From: Limnomonas spitsbergensis
Taxonomy: Eukaryota > Chlorophyta > Chlorophyceae > Chlamydomonadales
NCBI GenBank assembly: GCA_037349105.1
Contig: JAYJMM010000060.1
Coordinates: 207,687-271,686 of the forward strand
Length of the DNA: 64,000 nucleotides
Direction of reading: 5' to 3'
The first letter of the stretch is position 1, and every line of letters starts with the position of its first letter. The notes under the pieces are model-generated. The model did not search any database and was not told where the DNA came from. It saw only the letters and a program-made list of their open reading frames with translations. The position numbers were made by a program, and so were the translations under genes. Shown piece after piece: positions 22,910 to 35,405 of this stretch.

Positions 22910-23541
22910 ATGCAGCGGCTTCGCGTCGCTTGCAGCATACTTATTATTTTCCTCTGTGAGCCTCTGGAGACGATCGCCAGCCCTCAGGTACCTCTCTCTC
23001 CCTCCTCCCCCCTTCAACGCCTCTGTGGCTCAATCATCCCCCTCGCGCCCTGACGCTGAAAACCCCGGCCTCAAATCTCCCATCGCAGGCCCGACACGGA
23101 CCCAGGCACCTGCAAGCAAGCCCACTACCCGCCAATGCGACCCCGCCTTGTAACGCGACCACCCAGCGCGCTGGTCTCCTAACGCTCTTCGACGCGACCG
23201 GGGGTCCCACATGGCGGAACCAGCAAGGCTGGCCGGCCCTCAGCAGCCAGCAGGACTTAGCCGATTACCTAGCCACCGCTGCAGTCCAGTCCGGGAGCTG
23301 CACTGTCGCGCTGTCCGTCAGCATCGGAATCTCCAGCAGTATCTTTCCTGGCATCCAGGGAGTGGTCTCAACCGATGCCGCTACGACGGATAGGTCGTCG
23401 AGCACGCTGCTGCCCGACCACTGCTGCTGGTTTGGGGTGTCGTGCCGCGCCATGCAGGCGAGCGTGCCGGACGGCGAGGCATCGTCGCTGCCATGCAACT
23501 GCACCGGCCTAGTCACTGGCTTGTACCTAGCAGGAAACAAT
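22910..23541 (+). other. signal peptide and LRR N-terminal cap (exons 1-2)
   Basis: Exon 1 encodes [20 protein letters not shown], a basic start plus a hydrophobic core. Exon 2 encodes the cap seen in plant and algal LRR receptors: [19 protein letters not shown] (residues about 56-74), paired cysteines in HCCWFGVSC (about 137-145), and [10 protein letters not shown] opening the first LRR (about 168-177). Confidence 0.85.
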
Positions 23542-26500
23542 GTGAGCAATGCAGGGAGTAATGAGCATGCATGTGGAGGGATCAGGGTGAAAGAATGTGA
23601 CCGGGGGGGTTTGAATGACATGGGCATGGTAGGGAATGACGTATGCATGGCGGGTCCGAATGACACATGCATGGCAAGGACTGACATGAGCATGGTGGGG
23701 AATGATATATGCATGGCGGTTCCGAGTGACATGTGCATGGCAAGGAATGACATAGGCATGGTCGGGAATGACGTATGCATGGCGGGTCCGAATGACATGT
23801 GCATGGCAAGGAATGACATGGGCATGGTGGGGAATGACGTATGCATGGCAGGTCCGAGTGACATGTGCATGGAAAGGACTGACATGGGCATGGTGGGGAA
23901 TGACGTATGCATGGCAGGTCCGAGTGACATGTGCATGGAAAGGACTGACATGGGCATGGTGGGGAATGACGTATGCATGGCAGGTCCGAGTGACATGTGC
24001 ATGGAAAAGACTGACATGGGCATGGTGGGAATGACGTATGCATGGCAGGTCCGAGTGACATGTGCATGGAAAGGAATGACATGGGCATGGTGGGGAATGA
24101 CGTATGCATGGCAGGTCCGAGTGACATGTGCATGGAAAGGACTGACATGGGCATGGTGGGGAATGACGTATGCATGGCAGGTCCGAGTGACATGTGCATA
24201 GAAAGGACTGACATGGGCATGGTGGGGAATGACGTATGCATGGCAGGTCCGAGTGACATGTGCATGGAAAGGACTGACATGGGCATGGTGGGGAATGACG
24301 TATGCATGGCAGGTCCGAGTGACATGTGCATGGAAAGGACTGACATGGGCATGGTGGGGAATGACGTATGCATGGCAAGGACTGACAAGGGCATGGTGGG
24401 GAATGACGTATGCATGGCAGGTCCAAGTGACATGTGCATGGAAAGGACTGACATGGGCATGGTGGGGAATGACGTATGCATGGCAAGGAATGACATGGGC
24501 ATGGTGGGGAATGACGTATGCATGGCGGGGAAGGGCATGGGCATGGTGGGGAATGATGTATGCATGGCGGGAAAGGGCATGGGCATGGTGGGGAATGATG
24601 TATGCATGGTGAGGAATGATGTATGCATGGCGGGTCTGAATGACATATGCATAGCAAGGAATGACATGGGCATTGTGGGGAATGACGTATGCATGGCGGG
24701 GAAGGGCATGGGCATGGTGGGGAATGATGTATGCATGGTGAGGAATGATGTATGCATGGCGGGGAATGACATATGCATAGCGCAGAATGATTTATGCATG
24801 GTGGGGTATGATTTTATGGCGGGTAATGATGTTTGCATGGTTGAGAATGATGTATGCATTGTGGGGAAAGATGTATGCATGGCAGGGAATGATGTATGCA
24901 TAACGGGTCTGAATGATGTATGCATTTCCCAGCACCCTTCTTGTGTTGCTGTCGCACCAATGTTGCACCCCTGTTGTATTGCTGTTGCACCCCTGTTGTA
25001 TTGCTGTTACACCCCTGTTGTGTTGCTGTTACACCCCTGTTGTGTTGCTGTTGCTGTTGCACCCCTGCTGCAATGCTCTTACACCCCTGTTGTGTTGCTG
25101 TTACACCCCTGTTGTGTTGCTGTTGCACCCCTGTTGTGTTGCTCTTACACCAGTGTTGTGTTGCTCCCTGCAGCTAACAGGTGGCAACTTTGGGTTGTCG
25201 TCAATGGCGGCGGCTCTCTCGGCTCTGTCTTCTGAAGACCCATTGGTGTCGTTCGGTTGCAGCTTGATGGATCTGGACCTGAACAGGAACAGCCTTTCTG
25301 GGTCCCTACCCGCATTCCTTGCCGACATGACGCAACTTAGGAGTCTGGATATGGCGCGGAATAAGCTGAGGGGCACGTGAGTGAGCTGTGAACCCTCCCC
25401 CTTATCCCTAGGCTAGGCATGGAGAGGCCCATCCTGCCCTGTTACCTGACCGTTATGATGGATGTGGCGCGGAGGACACAAACTGAGGGGCACATGAGTG
25501 AGCTGTGAACCCTCCCCCTGAAACTTAGGCTAGGCATGGTGGGGCCCATCCTGCCCTGTTACCCGACCGTTACGATGGATGAGGCGCGGAGGACACAAAC
25601 TGAGGGGCACATGAGTGAGCTGTGAACCCTCCCCCTGAAACTTAGGCTAGGCATGGTGGGGCCCATCCTGCCCTGTTACCCGACCGTTACGATGGATGAG
25701 GCGCGGAGGACACAAACTGAGGGGCACATGAGTGAGCGTGTGACCCCTCCCCCTCAACCCTAGACTAGGCAGAGAGGGGCCCCTACCCGCTTTCCTCGCT
25801 AACGCGATGCAGCTGCAGAGTTTAGACTAAACCCCTTCAGCCCTACCATTGGGCTCTTTGGTGGGCGATAATCAGAATAACCCTCAACCCTTAATCCTCA
25901 AGGAGGCCAGGCAAGTGGAATGTTAGTTTTTTTACCCCCTCTATTTGATATACCACCCCTGATCTAACCCTTAACCCTTAACCCTAAAAACTTTAACCCT
26001 GAACCCTAAAACCTTTAACCCTAAAACCTCCTATTAGGCAGACCACCCCCAATCTAAACCTAAACCCCTAACCATAGCCCTTCTATAAGACAAACCACCC
26101 CTGATCTAAACCAAACGCCTAAACCCTATCCCCTTTATTAGGCAAACCACCCCTGATCTCAACCGTCACCCTAAACCCTAACCCCTGTATTCGGCAAATC
26201 ACCTCTGATCTAAACCTAAATGCTCAACCCTAACCCCTCTATTAGGCAAACCACCCCTGATCTCAACCTTCATCCTAAGCCCTAAGCCTTCTGCTCCTAA
26301 GCCCCCCCCCTGATGAAACCTCCTGTCCCTGCACTGAACAGGTTGCCGAATCACCTAGGGGCGCTCCCGTCCCTCCAATACATCTCCTTGTCGGGTAACC
26401 AGATCAGAGGTGAAGCGGGTGGAATATTGAGTTGCTGCTGAATCTCTTTTAGGGTAAAGAAAGAATGAAAAGAAAGAAAACTACGCTCCCCTAGGGGCGT

Positions 26501-29500
26501 GCGGGTTAAGGGAACAGCGCAGCTCGGGGCCGAAGCCACATCTCTATTAGGGTAAGTAGGGAGGGAGGTTTAGAGTTGTGGCTGATTCTCGGGCCAGGGG
26601 GCCTGTCACTTAGGGGGTCGGACGAGTCCCCTGCTGACAACCTCAGTCGACCGTTGGGATGGGGTCGTTCCCCGCGAAAAATTTACCGGCGTCCAGGACT
26701 GAAGCTTTTTAATACGGTATGTCCTTTTGACCCCAAGCTCTTCACCCTGCGCTAGGGCTGGTGCCGGACAGCCTGTGCCAGCTGGGCACAACATATCTGA
26801 ACATATCTGAACATATCAGAACATATGTCACCATATGTCACCATATCTGAACATATCTGAACATATCTGAACATATCTGAACATATCTGAACATATCTGA
26901 ACATATCTGAACATATCAGAACATATGTCACCATATCTGAACATATCTGAACATATCTGAACATATCTGAACATATCTGAACATATCTGAACATATCTGA
27001 ACCAGGGAAGGGACGCCGGGCCCGGCGCCGGGAGAAATGGGCCAAAGGCCCATTTCTGCCGGTGAGCCAGCGAACCCCCTTCCGGTAAACCCCGGCGAAA
27101 ACGGGGGTTTGGCTGACTACGCCCTCGGCGGAGGTATTTTAAATTCCCTCACAGTCTCCCCGGCAAGAACTTCCCTCGAAATGAATGAAATAGACGATGA
27201 TAGCGACTTTGAAATGCGTTGTGATGACGCGGTCGAAGATGTCGAAGTACTCTAAGAGGCCACTGCACCGCCCCCACCTCCCGCGAAGCGAGCAAGGGTA
27301 AACCTCTTGTCATGGCGCGCGCCCTGCAGCTCAACAGCCTGCACCGCCGGAATATGCCCCCGAAGCTCAGCCAGTCGAGGCCCCTGCAGCCCAGGCCGTC
27401 GATTTAGCTCAGCAAGAAGAGGCTCCTGTGGACTCGGTACGTCCATTCGAAATTTACCACATTTCTCGCAATCAACGACTGTGTTCGAAGAGGCATTGAA
27501 GTATCGCTCATAAATAATAATCGCGTTTGTCTCTTATCTCGGATGCAGTCGAATAGGGGGCCGACCGAGCCACCTGCTACCGCCAAGCTCCTCGCCTCAT
27601 GGCTGGTGAATCCTCAGCATAAGGAATGGGCGGTGTGCGGAGATGCCAGCAAAGGAAAGCTGGAAAGCAGCGGATCCAACGCTAGAAAATTGTGAAAAGT
27701 GTGGAAAACAAATTCCGTCCATACCGCCGGCCAATTTTAGACCCTTCCCGGCGAAAACCGGCCACTTGGCTACCCCCCGGCCCTTCCCTGATCTGAACAT
27801 ATCTGAACATATCTGAACATATGTCACCATATATTTGTGTGCATGACTTTTGAATCCTCTTCCCCCTGCGCTAGGCCCCGTGCCGGACAGCTTGTGCCAG
27901 CTAGGCAGCTTGAGCCCCTTGATCGTCTTGTCTCTATCCAGCAACCTGCTCACCGGCAGTCTTAACATATCAGAGTGCCGGAGCCTGGTGGCCATCGATG
28001 CAGCGGTGAGTGCTGCCTTGCCAGGACCAGAAATCTAAAGATTTACTAAAGATTTACTAAAGATTTACTATATATTTACTTAAGATTTACTATATATTTA
28101 CTAAGGATTTACTAAATATTTACTAAATATTTACTATACATTTACTATATATTTACTACACATTTACCATATATTAACTCTATATATATACTTTAATTTG
28201 CATTCTGATGCCTGGACTGTTGATAATAATGTTGATTTGAGGAAGCAACACATTGATGCAGCCGTGAGTGCAGCCTTGCCAGGATCAATAGATTTACTTC
28301 AATTTGTATTTTGATGCCTGGGCTGTTGATAATATTGTTGATCAAGGAATCGGCGCTTTGATGGATTGAAGGCGGCAGGGTGTGGGGATTTGGTGTGAAA
28401 TCTCCTCACTTGCTACGCCCCCCCCCCCCCCCCTCAACTCTCACACCCCCTCACACCCTGACCTCCCCCCCCCCTCCCCCTTCTTTCCCCTCCCCTCTCC
28501 CCTCCCCTCCCCTTTATCCCCCCCCCCCTCCCCCTCATCCCTCACTGCAGAGCAACCGATTGTCAGGGGCACCCGTCAGCCCTGCAGCCCTCAACCGCTT
28601 GCTGACTCTACACCTCGCGAATAACAGTTTCAGCGGCATCCCGGCAGGCCAGCACATTGCTGACCTGGACTTGAGAGGCAACAGCGGGTGAGTGGGTGCT
28701 GGGTCAGTGAGTGCATTCGTCATCTAACGTTTAAGCTAATTGGTGCATTCACCATTTAGCGTTTAGGGTTATTGCTGTATTCACCATCTAGCGTTTGTAG
28801 CCAGTCGGTTCATTTAACCCCTAGGATAGTCGCTGCGACTTGGACTGAAAAGACAAGATTGGGTGAATGGGCCTTGGGTTGTTGTTCCAAAGTTTATGCA
28901 ACCATTTCATTGCCTGTAATCCCGGGCCATTACGGGTAAAAATTGCTGAATTTGCATTCAAATTATGGTGACTGAAGATAAGGTATATAATTCAGTCACC
29001 GTAAGGACCGTAATCGCGGCTTGACACTGTTCCCAAGCTGTCATATCCTGTATACCTGCTCTTTCTCAGGATCTGTTGCGGACCTTAATCTCTAAAGCCT
29101 AAACCTTTAACCTAAGAATGGTGAGTGTCGTAAGGGGCAGCGTTAGATTCTAACGCGTTAGAGGGTTGCAGGGTCCGGAGCCTATATAGCCTGCATGCAT
29201 GCTCTTTCCCAGGATCTGTTGTGTACCCTTACCCCTAACACCTAAACCCTAAACCTGTTATATCCTGCATGCATGCTCTTTCCCAGGATCTGTTGTGAAC
29301 CCTCAGGGGGTACCCTGGCCTCCATGAGGTCTTTAAGCAGCCTCAACCTAAGAGACACAAACTTCACGGTGAGAAGAGCAGCGAGGATGCAGTACAATAT
29401 AGCCAACTGTTGCCATTCACCAACTGCCATCTGCCAACTGCCAATGCTGTCCTTGGTCAACTCCTTCCTGCAGGGCACGATTCCCTCCGAGCTGCTTTCA

Positions 29501-32500
29501 CTGGGGGCTCTGAGCTTCCTGTCATTTGCCAACTGCTGACTGTTGTCATTCAACAACTGCCAACTCCTGACTGCAGGGCACGATTCCCTCCGAGCTGCTT
29601 TCACTGGGGGCTCTGAGCTACCTGTCATTTGCCAACTGCTGACTGTTGTCATTAAACAACTGCCAACTCCTGACTGCAGGGCACGATTCCCTCCGAGCTG
29701 CTTTCACTGGGGGCTCTGAGCTACCTGTCATTTGCCAACTGCTGACTGTTGTCATTCAACAACTGCCAACTCCTGACTGCAAGGCACGATTCCCTCCGAG
29801 CTGCTTTCACTGGGGGCTCTGAGCTACCTGTCATTTGCCAACTGCTGACTGTTGTCATTCAACAACTGCCAACTCCTGACTGCAGGGCACGATTCCCTCC
29901 GAGCTGCTTTCACTGGGGGCTCTGAGCTGCCTGTCATTTGCCAACTGCTGACTGTTGTCATTCAACAACTTCCAACTCCTGACTGCAGGGCACGATTCCC
30001 TCCGAGCTGCTTTCACTGGGGGCTCTGAGCTACCTGTCATTTGCCAACTGCTGACTGTTGTCATTCAACAACTGCCAACTCCTGACTGCAGGGCACGAAT
30101 CCCTCCGAGCTGCTTTCACTGGGGGCTCTGAGCTACCTGTCATTTGCCAACTGCTGACTGTTGTCATTCAACAACTGTCAACTCCTGACTGCAAGGCACG
30201 ATTCCCTCCGAGCTGCTTTCACTGGGGGCTCTGAGCTACCTGTCATTTGCCAACTGCTGACTGTTGTCATTCAACAACTGCCAACTCCTTCCTGCAGGGC
30301 ACGATTCCCTCCGAGCTGCTTTCACTGGGGGCTCTGAGCTACCTGTCATTTGCCAACTGCTGACTGTTGTCATTCAACAACTGCCAACTCCTGACTGCAG
30401 GGCACGATTCCTTCCGAGCTGCTTTCACTGGGGGCTCTGAGCTACCTGTCATTTGCCAACTGCTGACTGTTGTCATTCAACAACTGCCAACTCCTGACTG
30501 CAGGGCACGATTCCCTCCGAGCTGCTTTCACTGGGGGCTCTGAGCTACCTGTCATTTGCCAACTGCTGACTGTTGTCATTCAACAACTGCCAACTCCTGA
30601 CTGCAGGGCACGATTCCCTCCGAGCTGCTTTCACTGGGGGCTCTGAGCTAATTGTCATTTGCCAACTGCTGACTGTTGTCATTCAACAACTGCCAACTCC
30701 TGACTGCAAGGCACGATTCCCTCCGAGCTGCTTTCACTGGGGGCTCTGAGCTTCCTGTCATTTGCCAACTGCTGACTGTTGTCATTCAACAACTGCCAAC
30801 TCCTGACTGCAGGGCACGATTCCCTCCGAGCTGCTTTCACTGGGGGCTCTGAGCTACCTGTCATTTGCCAACTGCTGACTGTTGTCATTCAACAACTGCC
30901 AACTCCTGACTGCAGGGCACGATTCCCTCCGAGCTGCTTTCACTGGGGGCTCTGAGCTACCTGTCATTTGCCAACTGCTGACTGTTGTCATTCAACAACT
31001 GCCAACTCCTGACTGCAGGGCACGATTCCCTCCGAGCTGCTTTCACTGGGGGCTCTGAGCTAATTGTCATTTGCCAACTGCTGACTGTTGTCATTCAACA
31101 ACTGCCAACTCCTGACTGCAAGGCACGATTCCCTCCGAGCTGCTTTCACTGGGGGCTCTGAGCTTCCTGTCATTTGCCAACTGCTGACTGTTGTCATTCA
31201 ACAACTGCCAACTCCTGACTGCAGGGCACGATTCCCTCCGAGCTGCTTTCACTGGGGGCTCTGAGCTACCTGTCATTTGCCAACTGCTGACTGTTGTCAT
31301 TCAACAACTTCCAACTCCTGACTGCAGGGCACGATTCCCTCCGAGCTGCTTTCACTGGGGGCTCTGAGCTACCTGTCATTTGCCAACTGCTGACTGTTGT
31401 CATTCAACAACTGCCAACTCCTGACTGCAGGGCACGATTCCCTCCGAGCTGCTTTCACTGGGGGCTCTGAGCTACCTGTCATTTGCCAACTGCTGACTGT
31501 TGTCATTCAACAACTGCCAACTCCTGACTGCAAGGCACGATTCCCTCCGAGCTGCTTTCACTGGGGGCTCTGAGCTACCTGTCATTTGCCAACTGCTGAC
31601 TGTTGTCATTCAACAACTGCCAACTCCTGACTGCAAGGCACGATTCCCTCCGAGCTGCTTTCACTGGGGGCTCTGAGCTTCCTGTCATTTGCCAACTGCT
31701 GACTGTTGTCATTCAACAACTGCCAACTCCTGACTGCAGGGCAAGATTCCCTCCGAGCTGCTTTCACTGGGGGCTCTGAGCTACCTGTCATTTGCCAACT
31801 GCTGACTGTTGTCATTCAACAACTGCCAACTCCTGACTGCAAGGCACGATTCCCTCCGAGCTGCTTTCACTGGGGGCTCTGAGCTAATTGTCATTTGCCA
31901 ACTGCTGACTGTTGTCATTCAACAACTGCCAACTCCTGACTGCAGGGCACGATTCCCTCCGAGCTGCTTTCACTGGGGGCTCTGAGCTACCTGTCATTTG
32001 CCAACTGCTGACTGTTGTCATTCAACAACTGCCAACTCCTGACTGCAGGGCACGAATCCCTCCGAGCTGCTTTCACTGGGGGCTCTGAGCTACCTGTCAT
32101 TTGCCAACTGCTGACTGTTGTCATTCAACAACTGCCAACTCCTGACTGCAGGGCACGATTCCCTCCGAGCTGCTTTCACTGGGGGCTCTGAGCTACCTGT
32201 CATTTGCCAACTGCTGACTGTTGTCATTCAACAACTGCCAACTCCTGACTGCAAGGCACGATTCCCTCCGAGCTGCTTTCACTGAGGGCTCTGAGCTACC
32301 TGTCATTTGCCAACTGCTGACTGTTGTCATTCAACAACTGCCAACTCCTGACTGCAGGGCACGATTCCCTCCGAGCTGCTTTCACTGGGGGCTCTGAGCT
32401 ACCTGTCATTTGCCAACTGCTGACTGTTGTCATTCAACAACTGCCAACTCCTGACTGCAGGGCACGATTCCCTCCGAGCTGCTTTCACTGGGGGCTCTGA

Positions 32501-35360
32501 GCTAATTGTCATTTGCCAACTGCTGACTGTTGTCATTCAACAACTGCCAACTCCTGACTGCAGGGCACGATTCCCTCCGAGCTGCTTTCACTGGGGGTTC
32601 TGAGCTACCTGTCATTTGCCAACTGCTGACTGTTGTCATTCAACAACTGCCAACTCCTTCCTGCAGGGCACGATTCCCTCCGAGCTGCTTTCACTGGGGG
32701 CTCTGAGCTACCTGTCATTTGCCAACTGCTGACTGTTGTCATTCAACAACTTCCAACTCCTGACTGCAGGGCACGATTCCCTCCGAGCTGCTTTCACTGG
32801 GGGCTCTGAGCTACCTGTCATTTGCCAACTGCTGACTGTTGTCATTCAACAACTGCCAACTCCAGACTGCAGGGCAGGATTCCCTCCGAGCTGCTTTCAC
32901 TGGGGGCTCTGAGCTACCTGTCATTTGCCAACTGCTGACTGTTGTCATTCAACATCTTCCAACTCCTGACTGCAGGGCACGATTCCCTCCGAGCTGCTTT
33001 CACTGGGGGCTCTGAGCTACCTGTCATTTGCCAACTGCTGACTGTTGTCATTCAACAACTGCCAACTCCTGACTGCAGGGCACGATTCCCTCCGAGCTGC
33101 TTTCACTGGGGGCTCTGAGCTACCTGTCATTTGCCAACTGCTGACTGTTGTCATTCAACAACTGCCAACTCCTGACTGCAAGGCACGATTCCCTCCGAGC
33201 TGCTTTCACTGGGGGCTCTGAGCTACCTGTCATTTGCCAACTGCTGACTGTTGTCATTCAACAACTTCCAACTCCTGACTGCAGGGCAGGATTCCCTCCG
33301 AGCTGCTTTCACTGGGGGCTCTGAGCTACCTGTCATTTGCCAACTGCTGACTGTTGTCATTCAACAACTGCCAACTCCTGACTGCAGGGCACGATTCCCT
33401 CCGAGCTGCTTTCACTGAGGGCTCTGAGCTACCTGTCATTTGCCAACTGCTTACTGTTGTCATTCAACAACTGCCAACTCCTGACTGCAGGGCACGATTC
33501 CCTCCGAGCTGCTTTCACTGGGGGCTCTGAGCTTCCTGTCATTTGCCAACTGCCGCCTATCGGGGACCATCCCAACATCCATTGGGTGGGTACCGCGATC
33601 TTGGAATCTCCTGTTTGTTAGAATGTTGGTCTATGCTGCACTGCGATTAGGACATCGTGTACAATACGTCCTAGTGGCAGTGCAGCACGGAATCTAAACC
33701 CTAAACCCTGACCCCCCTGCCAGTGGCCTTCTGCCAGGCACCATCCCAGCATTGATTAAGGTCCAGCAAAATGAACTACAATTCTAGCTAGCCCTCAACC
33801 CTCAACCATCAGTCGCCTGTCAGGCACACGCCTCGCATCAAGGTAGCACGATATGGTATTTTGAGCTATCATATCATATCATATCGTCAGATATGGTATT
33901 TTTGACAAACCGTTTAAAGGGGTGAACATGGGAGGACGGGGCATCAACATTCCCTCGGGTCAGACTTGGACTTTCAAGATATGGAATCAGCCATCGCGAA
34001 TGCCACAACACACGCGCAGTCAATGCACCATCTATAGAATATGATATGTTGACTTGCCACATCTTGCTACCTTGCCCCGCATCCCTTGGGTCGGCACAAT
34101 AACCCCGGACTCGAATTCTTAACCCTAAACCCTCTGCCCATTGACGTCTATTGAGCACCCTCCTAGCATCCATTGGGTCGGCACCATAACCCTGAACCCC
34201 TAACCCTAGAGCCCTAGCCCTGAACCGTTAACCCTAAACACTAAACTCTAGCCCTATGCCAACGACCGCCTGGCGGACACCGTCCCAGCATGCATCGGTA
34301 AGTTGATGATCCCTGAACCCTTACACTGACCCTCAACCCTAAACTCTAGCCCTCTGCCAACGACCGCCTGGCAGCGCCGTCCCAGCATCCATCGGTAAGT
34401 TGATGATCCCTGAACCCTCACCCTTAACCCCAAACCTAAGCCCTTAACCCATCGGAATGCTGATTAAACCCAAACCCCCTAAGGCCGTGTTTACACTGAC
34501 GATTCCTGATCCAAATGACTTGGATTAACGAGGCTGAAGGAGGCAACCGACGGCAACCGACACAGATGAAGGACGGATGAAGCCTCTGAAAAAAATTATA
34601 CTGGTAGCCTAATTCTCGCTGAGGACCAGGATTCGTTTTTCCGAAAGTTAATTGCCGACTTTGGTGAATGTTACAAATAACCGCCAGTGTATGTTACAAT
34701 TTTAAATATAACTGGGGGTCAGTCTATTACTAGGATGGAGGACCCGCTCCATTTTAAAAGTTCAACTTTTAAATACAAGCTCCTGCAGAATTTTCGTTTC
34801 GGAAGACTTTCGTTTACCTTCGGTACCTAAGCAAAATAAAAGTTAATAACCACTGGCGTGGCTTATTTGCCACTGCTAGTCTCATTGTCTGTCATTGACC
34901 AACTGTCATTGACCAACTGTCATTGACCAATTGTCATTGACCAACTGTTATTGACCAACTGTCATTGACCAACTGCAAGCCGTGGATCAGGCAACTATTA
35001 ATCCAATTTTAATTGTGTCGTTGCTCATCTGTCTTGGCCTCTGCAGGGATGCGGTGCAACTTGCTTACTTGGATCTGTCAAACAATAGCCTGGTGAGTCA
35101 AGCAGCTGGTGTGTGTGTGTGTGTGTGTTAGTGTCAATTTGTGACAGTGTGTGTGTGTTTGTGCCAGTGTGCTTGTTTGTGTGTGTTTGTGTGTGTTTGT
35201 GTGTGTTTGTGTGTGTTTGTGTGTGTTTGTGTGTGTTTGTGTGTGTTTGTGTGTGTTTGTGTGTGTTTGTGTGTGTTTGTGTGTGTTTGTGTGTGTTTGT
35301 GTGTGTTTGTGTGTGTTTGTGTGTGTTTGTGTGTGTTTGTGTGTGTTTGTGTGTGTTTGT

Positions 35361-35405
<45 letters not shown>

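Noticed and set aside
23265..25235. Frames of 250-450 codons on both strands
   Set aside because: They translate the 66-bp array in intron 2. Only 23089-23541 and 25174-25376 are exons.
29242..31815. 69-136-codon - strand frames repeated every few hundred bases
   Set aside because: Antisense of the 103-bp acceptor array; identical pieces recur because the array does.
34487..34620. Possible PIF/Harbinger-like end (ggccgtgtttacact)
   Set aside because: No matching inverted end or target duplication could be found in the window.
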